Assembly: GCF_001643305.1 (NCBI RefSeq) | Contig: NZ_LSGW01000068.1 | Span: forward strand, 51,114-115,113 | Reading direction: 5' to 3' | Length of the DNA stretch: 64,000 nucleotides | Source of the DNA: Aeromonas salmonicida subsp. salmonicida | GTDB taxonomy: Bacteria; Pseudomonadota; Gammaproteobacteria; Enterobacterales; Aeromonadaceae | In this document: one piece after another, positions 46,855 through 55,899 of the stretch | How positions within the stretch are numbered: position 1 is the first letter of the stretch | Layout: each line of letters opens with the position of its first letter | The notes under the pieces: model-generated | Database searches by the model: none | Seen by the model: only the letters and a program-made list of their open reading frames with translations | Told to the model about the DNA's origin: nothing | Program-made: the position numbers and the translations under genes

Positions 46855-46886
46855 AGGCGCCGGGGAGTCCCCGGCGTCTGTTTTTT
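46855..46886 (+). terminator. Terminator between serC and aroA
   Basis: An 11-bp GC-rich stem with one G-U pair, a 3-nt loop, and six T soon after. Confidence 0.87.
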
Positions 46887-47006
46887 CAGTGGATCCTGAT
46901 CGGCCGCGAGTCTGGCCCGCTTTTGTGCCACGAGCGGTCTTGCCGAGCAAGGCGCGGGCTGCTAACGTCCGGTCAGGTGATTTAATTGAGATAGTACAGG
47001 AAGTCT

Positions 47007-48290
47007 ATGAATTCGTTGCGTTTGGAACCCATTTCTCGTGTGGCCGGTGAGGTCAATCTGCCCGGCTCCAAGAGCGTATCCAATCGGGCTTTGTTGCTGG
47101 CGGCCCTTGCCCGTGGCACCACCCGGCTGACCAATCTGCTCGACAGCGATGATATTCGTCATATGCTGGCGGCGCTGACCCAGCTCGGGGTCAAGTACAA
47201 GCTTTCCGCCGACAAGACAGAGTGCACAGTGCACGGTCTGGGTCGCAGCTTTGCGGTATCGGCACCGGTCAACCTGTTCCTCGGCAATGCCGGTACTGCC
47301 ATGCGTCCCCTCTGTGCGGCCCTGTGTCTGGGATCCGGTGAATACATGCTGGGCGGTGAACCCAGGATGGAAGAGCGTCCCATCGGCCATCTGGTGGATG
47401 CCTTGCGTGAAGCGGGCGCCCATATCCAGTACCTGAAAAAAGATGGCTACCCGCCGCTGGTGGTGGATGCCAAGGGTCTCTGGGGCGGTGACGTACACGT
47501 CGATGGGTCCGTCTCCAGCCAGTTCCTGACGGCGTTTTTGATGGCGGCGCCCATGGCGGCCGGTGATACCCGTATCCACATCAAGGGTGAGCTGGTCTCC
47601 AAGCCCTACATCGACATCACGTTGCACATCATGAAACAGTTCGGGGTGGTCATCGAGCACGACAACTACAAGCTGTTCTACATCAAGGGCAACCAGAGCT
47701 ATGTCAGCCCGGGTGACTTCCTGGTGGAAGGGGACGCCTCCAGCGCTTCTTACTTCCTCGCGGCAGGTGCCATCAAGGGCAAGGTGCGGGTGACCGGCAT
47801 CGGCAAGCACAGTATTCAGGGCGATATCCACTTCGCCGACGTGCTGGAGAGGATGGGCGCCCGCATCACCTGGGGTGACGACTTCATCGAGGCAGAGCAA
47901 GGCCCGCTGCACGGCGTCGACATGGACATGAACCATATTCCGGATGCGGCCATGACCATAGCGGTCGCGGCACTGTTTGCCGAGGGGCCCACCTCCATTC
48001 GCAACATCTACAACTGGCGGGTGAAGGAGACGGATCGTCTGCACGCCATGGCCACCGAGCTGCGCAAGCTGGGTGTGGAGGTGGAAGAGGGGCACGACTT
48101 CATTACCGTGACGCCGCCGACCCAGCTCAAGCACGCCGAGATCGACACCTACAACGATCACCGCATCGCCATGTGCTTCTCGCTGGTGGCGCTGTCCGAT
48201 ATCGCCGTCACCATCAATGATCCGGGTTGTACTTCCAAGACCTTCCCGGACTACTTCGATAAATTGGCCAGCGTCAGCCAGGCCGTTTGA
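47007..48290 (+). CDS. aroA: 3-phosphoshikimate 1-carboxyvinyltransferase (EPSP synthase)
   Basis: 427-residue shikimate-pathway enzyme condensing PEP with shikimate-3-phosphate; length identical to the enteric enzyme. Motifs: [17 protein letters not shown] near residue 18, [16 protein letters not shown] near 91-106, [11 protein letters not shown] near 119, [11 protein letters not shown] near 242 and [15 protein letters not shown] near 381. It shows the class I (glyphosate-sensitive type) features. AGGAAG precedes the ATG. It feeds chorismate, the precursor used by AmoC. Confidence 0.97.
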   Translation: MNSLRLEPISRVAGEVNLPGSKSVSNRALLLAALARGTTRLTNLLDSDDIRHMLAALTQLGVKYKLSADKTECTVHGLGRSFAVSAPVNLFLGNAGTAMRPLCAALCLGSGEYMLGGEPRMEERPIGHLVDALREAGAHIQYLKKDGYPPLVVDAKGLWGGDVHVDGSVSSQFLTAFLMAAPMAAGDTRIHIKGELVSKPYIDITLHIMKQFGVVIEHDNYKLFYIKGNQSYVSPGDFLVEGDASSASYFLAAGAIKGKVRVTGIGKHSIQGDIHFADVLERMGARITWGDDFIEAEQGPLHGVDMDMNHIPDAAMTIAVAALFAEGPTSIRNIYNWRVKETDRLHAMATELRKLGVEVEEGHDFITVTPPTQLKHAEIDTYNDHRIAMCFSLVALSDIAVTINDPGCTSKTFPDYFDKLASVSQAV

Positions 48291-48298
48291 CCCTGTCG

Positions 48299-48322
48299 GG
48301 CCCGCCTTGGTGCGGGCCTTTT
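48299..48322 (+). terminator. Rho-independent terminator of aroA
   Basis: GGCCCGC with GCGGGCC around a 6-nt loop, then four T. Confidence 0.82.
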
Positions 48323-48437
48323 CATATCTGCCCCGCTTGTCTGCCCCGTTATTGCTCTGTTCAACCCACTCATTCCAGATCGCTAGCAGTAATATCCAAA
48401 CTTGCAAGACACGATCAGAAAATTCCTGGTGAGGTAA

Positions 48438-48455
48438 TGTAATTTTCTATTTACA
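48438..48455. promoter_or_regulatory. TyrR box upstream of aroG
   Basis: TGTAAT-N6-TTTACA, one mismatch from the TyrR consensus TGTAAA-N6-TTTACA, 63 nt before the aroG start. It predicts repression of this DAHP synthase by TyrR with aromatic amino acids. Confidence 0.82.
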
Positions 48456-48518
48456 CCGTCTCTGCTGCGGGCTAGATTGAAGTTTCTTTATCGCAGTCAT
48501 CTAGCAGGAAGCCTTGTC

Positions 48519-49574
48519 ATGCAGCATCAAACCGACGACGTTCGTATCAGTGAAATCAAAGAGTTATTACCCCCGGTTGCGGTGCTCGAGAAGTTTCCGG
48601 CCACCGAGACCGCATCAAATACCGTATTCGAATCCCGCCAGGCCATTCATCAGATCCTGGCCGGTGAAGATCAGCGCCTGCTGGTGGTGATAGGTCCCTG
48701 CTCCATCCACGACCCCGTGGCCGCGCTGGAATATGGCAAGCGTCTCAAGACCTTGCGTGACGAGCTCAAGGGCCAGCTGGAAATCGTGATGCGAGTCTAC
48801 TTCGAGAAGCCCCGCACCACAGTGGGCTGGAAGGGGCTGATCAACGACCCTTACCTCGACAACACCTGCAAGATCAACGACGGCCTGCGCATCGGTCGCA
48901 AGCTGCTGCTGGATCTCAATGACATGGGGCTGCCGACCGCCTCCGAATTCCTCGACATGATCACCCCGCAATACGTGGCGGATCTGATGAGCTGGGGCGC
49001 CATCGGTGCCCGTACTACCGAATCCCAGGTGCACCGTGAGCTGGCCTCCGGTCTTTCTTGCCCGGTGGGCTTCAAGAACGGCACGGATGGCACCATCAAG
49101 GTGGCCATCGATGCCATCGGTGCCGCCAGCGCGCCGCACCACTTCCTGTCGGTCACCAAGTATGGCCACTCCGCCATCGTCGCCACCCGGGGCAACCCGG
49201 ATTGCCACATCATTCTGCGCGGTGGCCGCGAGCCGAACTACAGCGCCGCCCATGTTGACGAGGTAGTGAAGGGGTTGGACAAGGCCGGTCTGCCGCAAAA
49301 GGTGATGATCGACTTCAGCCACGCCAACAGCAGCAAGCAGTTCAAGAACCAGATGCTGGTGGCCGAAGATGTGGCCGGTCAGCTGCGTGCCGGCAGCAAG
49401 GCGGTATTTGGCGTCATGGTGGAGAGCCACCTGGTGGAAGGCCGTCAGGATCTGGTGGAAGGGTGCGAGCTCACCGTCGGTCAGAGCATCACGGATGCCT
49501 GCATCGGCTGGGCCGATACCGAAGTCCTGCTGCGCAATCTGGCGGATGCGGTGGCTACCCGCAACGCAGGCTGA
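48519..49574 (+). CDS. aroG: 3-deoxy-7-phosphoheptulonate synthase (DAHP synthase, AroG-type)
   Basis: 351-residue first enzyme of the shikimate pathway, condensing PEP and erythrose-4-phosphate. The N-terminus DDVRISEIKELLPPVAVLEKFPATE closely follows the Phe-sensitive AroG isozyme. Catalytic motifs are LLVVIGPCSIHDP near residues 55-67, MRVYFEKPRTTVGWKG, GARTTESQVHRELASG, LRGGREPNY and MIDFSHANSSK. Start: ATG at 48519 preceded by CAGGAAG. A TyrR box lies in the promoter region. The isozyme call (AroG rather than AroF) rests on N-terminal similarity. Confidence 0.93.
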   Translation: MQHQTDDVRISEIKELLPPVAVLEKFPATETASNTVFESRQAIHQILAGEDQRLLVVIGPCSIHDPVAALEYGKRLKTLRDELKGQLEIVMRVYFEKPRTTVGWKGLINDPYLDNTCKINDGLRIGRKLLLDLNDMGLPTASEFLDMITPQYVADLMSWGAIGARTTESQVHRELASGLSCPVGFKNGTDGTIKVAIDAIGAASAPHHFLSVTKYGHSAIVATRGNPDCHIILRGGREPNYSAAHVDEVVKGLDKAGLPQKVMIDFSHANSSKQFKNQMLVAEDVAGQLRAGSKAVFGVMVESHLVEGRQDLVEGCELTVGQSITDACIGWADTEVLLRNLADAVATRNAG

Positions 49575-49621
49575 TCTGTGCCCGCCCGCGGCTGGCCCCG
49601 CAGGCAAACAGCAAGAAACTA

Positions 49622-49649
49622 AAAAGCGCGACCTCATGGTCGCGCTTTT
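49622..49649. terminator. Bidirectional terminator between aroG and the chemoreceptor gene
   Basis: A 12-bp stem AAAAGCGCGACC with GGTCGCGCTTTT and a 4-nt loop, between convergent genes. Confidence 0.9.
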
Positions 49650-49667
49650 GCTGAGTACAGCTGTGTC

Positions 49668-51260
49668 TTACCAGCGGTACGTCTTGAGCAACTGATCCAG
49701 CTTCTTGCACTGTTCTACCAGCTGGATACTGGCGAGATTGGCGGCGTGGGCCTGACCCAGGGTGTCGTTGGAGGTGTTGCGAATGTCGCTCACCGAGCTG
49801 TCCACTTCGCTGCAAACCCTGTCCTGCTCCTCGGCAGATTGCGCCATCTGGGCATTGAGGTCGTTGATGCTGGCGATGCGGCCAATGATGTTCTGCATGG
49901 CGGCCAGGGTGGCTTCCGTCTTGTGAATGCTTTCATCTGCCTTGGATTTTGCATCCCCGATCACCTCAACGGCGCTCTGTGCCTCTTTTTGCCGCGCGGC
50001 AATCATCTGGGAGATCTCTTCGCTGGCGGCGCGACTGCGGTTGGACAGGGCCCGCACTTCGTCGGCGACCACCGCAAAACCGCGTCCCTGTTCACCAGCG
50101 CGAGCAGCCTCAATGGCGGCATTCAGCGCCAGCAAGTTGGTCTGATCCGCTATGCCCTTGATCACTTCCAGCACACCGTCGACGGCCAGGCAGCGGCTGT
50201 CGAGCTGCTGGATCACCCGGTCGACCCGCTCAATTTCGGCTGACATCTCCCCCATGTCGGTGATGGAGTGCTGGGCGAGGCGGCTGGTGTTGGCGGCATC
50301 CTGGTTGGTGAGGGCGGAGAGCTCGGCACTGTGGCGGGCATGCTCGCGTACCTCGTGGGAGCTGGCGGCCAATTCGCTGACGGCGGCGGCGACCTGGGTC
50401 GTCATGCCCTCCTGCTGGCGGGCCGAGCCTTCGGTCTGGGTGGCGACCTGGCGGATCTGGTTTGACTCCTGATAGAGCTGCTGAGTCGCGTGCTCCACCT
50501 CCTGCAGGCTGTGGCGAAAACCTTGCACCATGTCACTGACGGCGCGGGTCATCTGGCCCAGCTCATCCTGGCTCGGATTGAGCAGGGGGAGGGAGAGATC
50601 CCGCTCCTTGGCCATGCGGGTCATGGTCAGTTGCAGGTGGCGCACAGGTCGCTTGATGTAGTGTTGCAGCACCCAGGCCAGCAGCCCGAAACCGAGCCCG
50701 AACACCACCACCAGGCTGCCGCTCAGGATCAGGTTGTTATGGCGGATCTCGCCAAAGGTGTGGCTGAGATCGTAACTGATCCGCACTGCCCCCATGACGG
50801 TGCCTTCCGGTACCTGATGGCAGGTGGTGCATTGGGTGCCGCGATACTCTTTGAAAGCCTTGAAGGGTTTGATCAGGGTGAGCTGGTTGCCCTGCTGCTC
50901 GATGATGGTCTCTCCCTGAACTATGGCTCTTTCATCCAGGTTGTCCTGCACCTTCTGATCCGGGTGGCCGGGTCCGAACAGATCGCTCACGGCGGGGGCG
51001 CGGATCAGACGAGCCTCGACTATCCCGGCCTCGCTCTTGAGTTTGGTCTGCACAATTTGTCGGTTGGCCATGCCGCCAGTCATCATGAGAACGTTGAGTT
51101 GATCCATATAGGTGTTGGCAGCACTGTCGACTTTTTCACCGGCCAGCCTGATGGCGAGATCTCGCCATCAGGCTGAGAGTTCGAAACTGAGGGCGAAGGT
51201 ACAGCCGATGACCAGGGTGAGAGGGAGAAAAATTTTCCAGTTCAGTGACAGATTTTGCAT
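49668..51260 (-). pseudogene. Heme-c-type methyl-accepting chemotaxis protein interrupted by an in-frame stop
   Basis: The full frame starts at 51260 with a TM helix (WKIFLPLTLVIGCTFALSF), then hits TGA at codon 31 (51168-51170) and continues in the same frame to 49668. The remainder encodes a periplasmic DUF3365-like region with a c-type heme motif CTTCH, a TM helix ([21 protein letters not shown]), HAMP, and a signalling domain with [21 protein letters not shown] 479-residue product could restart at ATG 51107, but it would lack the N-terminal TM needed to export the heme motif. So it is either a pseudogene, a read-through product or a sequencing error. The stop lies within a 32-bp perfect palindrome. 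Confidence 0.7.
51144..51175. repeat. 32-bp perfect palindrome within the broken chemoreceptor gene
   Basis: CAGCCTGATGGCGAGA is followed directly by its exact reverse complement, centre AGATCT. It contains the premature stop codon. A zero-spacer palindrome of this length within coding DNA is unusual and suggests a local inverted duplication. Confidence 0.95.
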
Positions 51261-51522
51261 AGTTAGCTGGTCCATGCGCAGGTGGGCGATCGTCAATGGT
51301 GGGCGACTCTCCCCACGCTCGCTCGTCAGGGAGGGGGAGATGGTTCTCTATCGGCACACCCTACCTCATCTTGAGTAAATTATCTGTTAACTGGATCCAT
51401 GATAGAGGTTAATAGTGGGTAGCAAGGGTGAGTTGGATGAGATTGGTTTGATCCAGCACAAACTTGGTATTAATTGATAGTGGTTATCATTTGCATTATT
51501 TCCATGCGGTAACCAGCCAGCG
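51261..51522. other. Intergenic region between the broken chemoreceptor and hutW
   Basis: No supported gene. It holds the upstream region of the minus-strand chemoreceptor, and at its right end an AT-rich stretch with the Fur-like site of hutW. Confidence 0.5.
51476..51494. promoter_or_regulatory. Fur-like box upstream of hutW
   Basis: GATAGTGGTTATCATTTGC matches the 19-bp Fur consensus at 14 positions and lies 29 nt before the hutW start, as expected for a heme-utilisation gene. Confidence 0.65.
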
Positions 51523-52890
51523 ATGACATTACACCTGACCCCGACCATGACCGGACTCTCTACGCCGGATCCTCTCAAGTTTGCCTTCAGCGCCAAAACC
51601 TCTGCCCACGCCAGCCGGGGCGGCATTCGCCCCTTTTCCCTCGACGATGCAGGCTGGCAAGCCTGGTGGCAGCAAGGGAGCCAGGCCGATGAGCGTGCGC
51701 TTTACATCCATGTTCCGTTTTGCCGAAAGCGCTGCAGCTTCTGCAATTTCTTCGAAAATGGCGCCAATCCGGCGCGAATGAGCCGCTATATGGCCGCCTT
51801 GTGCGATAGCCTGAACCGGGCAGCGGATACTCCCTTGGCCCAAAGCAGACCCTTTTCGGCTGTCTATGTGGGAGGCGGCACGCCGACCGACATGGCACTC
51901 GAGGATCTGGCGAGGCTGGCCAGGGCGATTCAACGCTTTCCACTGACCCTAGATGCCGAGGTGACCCTGGAAGGGCGCCTCAACGGTTTTGATGATGCCA
52001 AGTGGCAGACAGCGCTGGCGGGGGGCTTCAACCGCTTCTCGTTCGGGGTACAGAGTTTTGACACCCGGGTGCGCCAGCAGGCTGCCCGCTTCGATGACAG
52101 GCAGACCCTGCTGGCTCGTCTCGGCGAGCTGACCCAAGATGATGCGGCCGTAATAGTGGCGGATCTCATCTTCGGCCTGCCGGGTCAGGATGACGAGGTA
52201 TGGCGCCAGGATATTGCGGATGTGATGGCAAGCGGGGTACACGGCGTGGATCTCTATCAGCTCATCCCCATGGCAGGTACCAACCTGGAGCGGGCCGAGG
52301 CGAGCGGCAAGCTGGGCTGGGCGGCCGATGGTCAGCAGAGGGCCGCCATGTACGCCTACGGTGCCCAGACACTGGAGCAGGGCGGCTGGCAGCGGCTCTC
52401 CTGCAGCCACTGGCGGCGCGACGATGCCGAGCAGAGCCGCTACAACCAGATGGCCAAGCGCGGCGCCGAGATCCTTCCCTTCGGGGCGGGGGCCGGAGGT
52501 AGCGTGCATGGCCATGGCCTCATGTATGGCCGGGATCTTGCCCTCTGGCACGAGGCGCTGGCTGGCGGTGTGCGAGCGCCTGGCATGGTGATGGGGCAGA
52601 ACCCCAATGCTCCCATGGACGGCCTGCTGCGCGGTGCCCTCGACAGCGGCAGGTTGACGCTGGATCGCCTGCCCGTGCCGCTGAGGGCCCATCTGCTGCC
52701 GCTCTTTCAGGCTTGGCAGTTGCACGGGCTGGTAGCGCTGACAGAGGACAAGCTTGTGTTGACCCTGGCGGGGCGTTTCTGGAACGTCAATCTGCAGGCG
52801 GGCTTGTTCGAGTTCTTGCAGCTCAACCCGCTGGGTGGTGTGCAGAGCGCCGTTCATTCGACTGAAGCCGTGCGTCACTCGCTGGTGTAA
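51523..52890 (+). CDS. hutW: HutW-type radical SAM heme-utilisation protein
   Basis: 455-residue radical SAM enzyme related to HemN and the heme-opening ChuW/HutW group. The [4Fe-4S]-SAM motif CRKRCSFCNF is at about residues 67-76, then VYVGGGTPTDM, FSFGVQSFDTRVRQQ and DLIFGLPGQ, the HemN-like signature set. The QLIPMAGTNLERAEASGKLGW segment and SCSHWRRDD (the latter replacing the usual HemN region) favour HutW over a true coproporphyrinogen dehydrogenase. ATG at 51523 is used; ATG 51547 is an alternative, and both have weak ribosome-binding sites. A Fur-like site precedes it. No hutX/hutZ partner is visible next to it. Confidence 0.82.
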   Translation: MTLHLTPTMTGLSTPDPLKFAFSAKTSAHASRGGIRPFSLDDAGWQAWWQQGSQADERALYIHVPFCRKRCSFCNFFENGANPARMSRYMAALCDSLNRAADTPLAQSRPFSAVYVGGGTPTDMALEDLARLARAIQRFPLTLDAEVTLEGRLNGFDDAKWQTALAGGFNRFSFGVQSFDTRVRQQAARFDDRQTLLARLGELTQDDAAVIVADLIFGLPGQDDEVWRQDIADVMASGVHGVDLYQLIPMAGTNLERAEASGKLGWAADGQQRAAMYAYGAQTLEQGGWQRLSCSHWRRDDAEQSRYNQMAKRGAEILPFGAGAGGSVHGHGLMYGRDLALWHEALAGGVRAPGMVMGQNPNAPMDGLLRGALDSGRLTLDRLPVPLRAHLLPLFQAWQLHGLVALTEDKLVLTLAGRFWNVNLQAGLFEFLQLNPLGGVQSAVHSTEAVRHSLV

Positions 52891-52920
52891 CAGGCTGGCG
52901 TCAAAAAGAGGGGGGAGATA

Positions 52921-52950
52921 AAACAGGGGCACTTTTCAGTGCCCCTGTTT
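52921..52950. terminator. Bidirectional terminator between hutW and xseA
   Basis: A 13-bp stem AAACAGGGGCACT with AGTGCCCCTGTTT and a 4-nt loop. Confidence 0.92.
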
Positions 52951-52954
52951 TTAG

Positions 52955-54325
52955 TCATCGGTTGTGCACTTCTTCTACCCGTACCTGCAAGTGCCCTTCC
53001 GCCAGCGTGGTGACCAGGGTTTGCCCGGCGTTCACCTGAGCGGCGCGGTTGATCACGTCGCCGCTCTGGGTGCGAGTGATGGAGTAACCGCGCCCCAGGG
53101 TGGCGAGCGGGCTTACGCCGTCGAGGCGGGCAGTCAGCATGGCGAGGCGATGGCTGGCCTGATCCTGGCGCTTGGTGATCAATGCATACAGCCGCTCTTG
53201 CGCCAGTTGGTGGCGACGACGACCGATTGCCAGCAGCCGCTCCGGGCTTTTGGCCTGCAGGCGAAGTTCGAGGTTGGCGAGGCGCCGCTCCCCCTGATGC
53301 AGCCGCTGGTTCAGCAGTTGCTGCAAGCGGGCGGAGAGCTCGTCGAGACGTTGGGATTGCTGCTCCAGTCGGCGTTTGGGATCCTGATGGTCGAGCCGCT
53401 TTTGCAGCAGCACAAAGCCGTGGCGGGCGGCGGTTTGGTGGCGATTCATCGCCTGCACCAGTCGCTGCCAGAGGTGGGCGAGGCGCTGGGCGCGAGCGCT
53501 TTGATCCGGTGCCACCAGTTCGGCGGCAGCCGATGGTGTGGGGGCGCGAAGATCAGCGGCAAAGTCGCTGATGGTGACATCCACCTCGTGGCCCACAGCG
53601 CTGATCACCGGAATGGCAGAGTTGGCGATGGCACGCGCTACCACCTCTTCGTTGAAGCACCAGAGATCTTCAAGGGAGCCGCCGCCGCGACCGACGATCA
53701 GCACATCCACCTCGGCGCGGCGGTTGGCCAGGGCAATGGCCGCCACTATCTGGCCGATGGCCGCGCTGCCCTGCACCTGGGTCGGGTAGATGAAGACGGG
53801 GAGATCCGGCGCGCGGCGCTTGAGCACGGTCAGCATGTCGTGCAGGGCGGCGCCGGTGGCGGAGGTAACCAGCCCCACGGCGCGCGGTTCGCGAGGTAGC
53901 GGCCGTTTGCGGCCCTCGTCAAACAATCCTTCTGCCCCTAGCCGGCGCTTGAGCTCTTCAAAGCGCAGGGCCAGCACGCCGTCGCCAGCGGGTTGCATCG
54001 ACTCGATGATCAGCTGATAGTCGCCGCGGGGCTCATAGAGGGAGACTCGGGCCTGCACCAGCACCTGCATGCCATCCTGCGGACGAAACGCCACCCGCCG
54101 GTTGTTGCCCTTGAACATGGCGCAGCGCACCTGGGCGCCCAGATCTTTTAGCGAGAAGTACCAGTGGCCCGAGCTTGGCATCGCCAGATTGGAGAGCTCC
54201 CCCGTCAGCCACACCAGCCCCAGATCCTGCTCCAGGATCATGCGTACGGCGCTGTTGAGGCGGGTGACGGTAAAGACCTGCTGCTCGCGGCCGTTCGCCG
54301 CACTGGATGGGGTATATCGGTTCAA
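52955..54325 (-). CDS. xseA: Exodeoxyribonuclease VII large subunit
   Basis: 456-residue catalytic subunit degrading single-stranded DNA with XseB. The N-terminal OB-fold has [40 protein letters not shown] and [10 protein letters not shown]; the central catalytic region has [35 protein letters not shown] and [29 protein letters not shown]; a long coiled coil follows and the end is LGRGYSIT. Start: a TTG at 54325 with AGAGGTG 5-6 nt upstream; no in-frame ATG gives the conserved N-terminus. A diverged copy of this gene start and its upstream region lies 1 kb away at 55281-55433. Confidence 0.94.
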   Translation of the reverse strand: MNRYTPSSAANGREQQVFTVTRLNSAVRMILEQDLGLVWLTGELSNLAMPSSGHWYFSLKDLGAQVRCAMFKGNNRRVAFRPQDGMQVLVQARVSLYEPRGDYQLIIESMQPAGDGVLALRFEELKRRLGAEGLFDEGRKRPLPREPRAVGLVTSATGAALHDMLTVLKRRAPDLPVFIYPTQVQGSAAIGQIVAAIALANRRAEVDVLIVGRGGGSLEDLWCFNEEVVARAIANSAIPVISAVGHEVDVTISDFAADLRAPTPSAAAELVAPDQSARAQRLAHLWQRLVQAMNRHQTAARHGFVLLQKRLDHQDPKRRLEQQSQRLDELSARLQQLLNQRLHQGERRLANLELRLQAKSPERLLAIGRRRHQLAQERLYALITKRQDQASHRLAMLTARLDGVSPLATLGRGYSITRTQSGDVINRAAQVNAGQTLVTTLAEGHLQVRVEEVHNR

Positions 54326-54403
54326 TGGCGCACCTCTGGTCTGCTCCGGCTGCGCCGGGATAAAACGATGGCCGCTATCTTAACCCGAAACGGGGGGCGG
54401 GAG
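54251..54403 (-). repeat. xseA 5' end and leader, copy 1 (intact gene side)
   Basis: A segment covering the first 25 codons of xseA and about 78 nt upstream. It is repeated in the same orientation at 55281-55433; for example, CTGCGCCGGGATAA and CGATGGCCGCT are shared. Confidence 0.85.
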
Positions 54404-54640
54404 CGAAGGATGGCAATGGTGACATGTCTTTGCAAAGAGAGGGGGCATCTGTCAGGAGCAAGCGGCAGAAGAGCAAGATTGGAAACGCGCTTGGCCATGG
54501 GGGCGAGTAGCATGTTTTCCGGCAAGATTGCCTGCGACCGCAGCAGCTGTACATCTTGCGGTATCGTCTCGATGCCACTGATATCTGCGACACCACCGGC
54601 TGTGGCTGCGTGTGATCAACAACCCTGTTTGGAGTAGCTC
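54404..54640. other. Intergenic region between xseA leader and the b561 gene
   Basis: No supported gene. It carries the b561 upstream region, with TTGGAGTAG as its ribosome-binding site. Confidence 0.45.
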
Positions 54641-55192
54641 ATGAATTCCTCGATCCCGTTAAGTTTGACGACCCGTTTGCTGCACTGGTCGGTCGCCTTG
54701 CTGATGATTGGCTTGACCCTGCTGGGTTATCTGATGGTGAAATTTGAAATATGGGATCTCTACGCCCTGCATAAATCTCTGGGGGTCATTGCACTGGTAT
54801 TGATCCTGCCACGCGCCATTATCCGTTTTGGCAAAGGGTGGCCGACGCCAGTTCGCCAATATCCCGCTTACGAGGCATTGGCTGCCAAGGCGATCCATTG
54901 GGGATTGCTTGTTTCGACCCTGCTTATTCCGGTTTCAGGTCTCTGCTATTCCGGCGCGGCCGGGCGTGGCGTTGCCCTGTTTGGCTGGTTTATTATCCCG
55001 ATGAATCCAGATATCAATGATCCTGCCAATGTCATTCCATACAGTGAATCCATTCGGGATATTGCCCATACCGTCCATGTTTATTTGCCCTATATCATGC
55101 TGGCCATGTTGCTGGCTCATATTGTCGGGGCGTTAAAACATCACCTGTTGGATAAAGACCTTACCTTGCTGCGAATGCTTGGCCGGAAATAA
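54641..55192 (+). CDS. Cytochrome b561 family protein
   Basis: 183-residue inner-membrane di-heme cytochrome b561 (CybB/YodB type) with four TM helices (about 13-34, 44-62, 85-105 and 145-165). Candidate heme ligands are the His in LLHWSV (about 15), LHKSLG (about 44), AIHWGLL (about 86) and the HTVHVYLPY pair (about 142). Such proteins pass electrons from quinol to periplasmic acceptors. GGAG lies 7 nt before the ATG. Base composition is slightly more AT-rich than neighbours. It sits between two copies of the xseA 5' end, so it was probably inserted. Confidence 0.88.
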   Translation: MNSSIPLSLTTRLLHWSVALLMIGLTLLGYLMVKFEIWDLYALHKSLGVIALVLILPRAIIRFGKGWPTPVRQYPAYEALAAKAIHWGLLVSTLLIPVSGLCYSGAAGRGVALFGWFIIPMNPDINDPANVIPYSESIRDIAHTVHVYLPYIMLAMLLAHIVGALKHHLLDKDLTLLRMLGRK

Positions 55193-55280
55193 CCGGTTCT
55201 ATGGGGGTTGGGTCGAGGGAAATATCAAGTGGTCGGTTGTGCCGCGGCAAAGGGGCAAGGGCAGTTGTTACTGGCTGGGT

Positions 55281-55433
55281 GTTGTTGAGATGGGGGGATG
55301 GTAAAGACCCGCGGCTCACGACCTGTCGCCGTACTGGATAGGGTATATGGGGTCAATGGAATACCTGTTGTCTGTCCTGGCTGCGCCGGGATAAGACGAT
55401 GGCCGCTGTCTTAACCTGGCGCGCGGCAGGAGC
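55281..55433 (-). pseudogene. Diverged copy of the xseA 5' end and leader (copy 2)
   Basis: Read on the minus strand from a TTG at 55357, it encodes MTPYTLSSTATGREPRVFTIP, cut here at 20 residues or fewer of real similarity: the intact gene has [21 protein letters not shown]. Similarity then ends. The upstream leader is also conserved. No gene body follows, so it is a remnant. Confidence 0.82.
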
Positions 55434-55476
55434 CGTTATCTGGCCCCTGCTTCTGACATGACCCTCCTCTGTCCCC

Positions 55477-55899
55477 TTACTTGCCGTCAGGCTGACTGAC
55501 AAAGGCAATCTTGTGCAATCCATGCTGTGACGCCTGCGCCATCACCCTGGCTATGATGCCGTACTCGACCCGCTTGTCGATGCGCAGCTGGATCTCGGGC
55601 AGCTCCCCCTCGGCCTTGCCGGCAGTCTCCATTTGGGCGAGCAAGGCGGCCTCATCGACCTCCTTGTCGTTCCAGTAGAGTTTGCCGGTCTCATCAATGG
55701 AGATGGCGATATCCTCCTTCTCCGGCTGATTGATCTGACTGCTGGCTTCGGGCAGCTCGAGCTTGATCGCATTGGTGAGCAAGGGGGCCGTGATCATGAA
55801 GACGATGAGCAGCACCAGCATGACGTCGATCATGGGGATCATGTTGATCTCGGAGAGGGGCTGATCGTCCCCGTCGTCCGACAATTTGCCAAATGCCAT
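55477..55899 (-). CDS. exbD: TonB-system energiser ExbD
   Basis: 140-residue inner-membrane protein of the ExbB-ExbD proton-driven motor. A short cytoplasmic N-terminus with PLSEINMIPMIDVMLVLLIVFMI includes the essential membrane Asp (about residue 25), followed by a single TM helix and a periplasmic domain. It overlaps or abuts exbB at 55899, indicating coupled translation. It forms the tonB-exbB-exbD operon on the minus strand. Confidence 0.93.
   Translation of the reverse strand: MAFGKLSDDGDDQPLSEINMIPMIDVMLVLLIVFMITAPLLTNAIKLELPEASSQINQPEKEDIAISIDETGKLYWNDKEVDEAALLAQMETAGKAEGELPEIQLRIDKRVEYGIIARVMAQASQHGLHKIAFVSQPDGK

Noticed and set aside
51168..51170. Selenocysteine read-through of the TGA in the chemoreceptor gene
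   Set aside because: The position is at the membrane helix boundary, not an active site, and the adjacent palindrome is not shaped or placed like a SECIS element; mutation or error is simpler.
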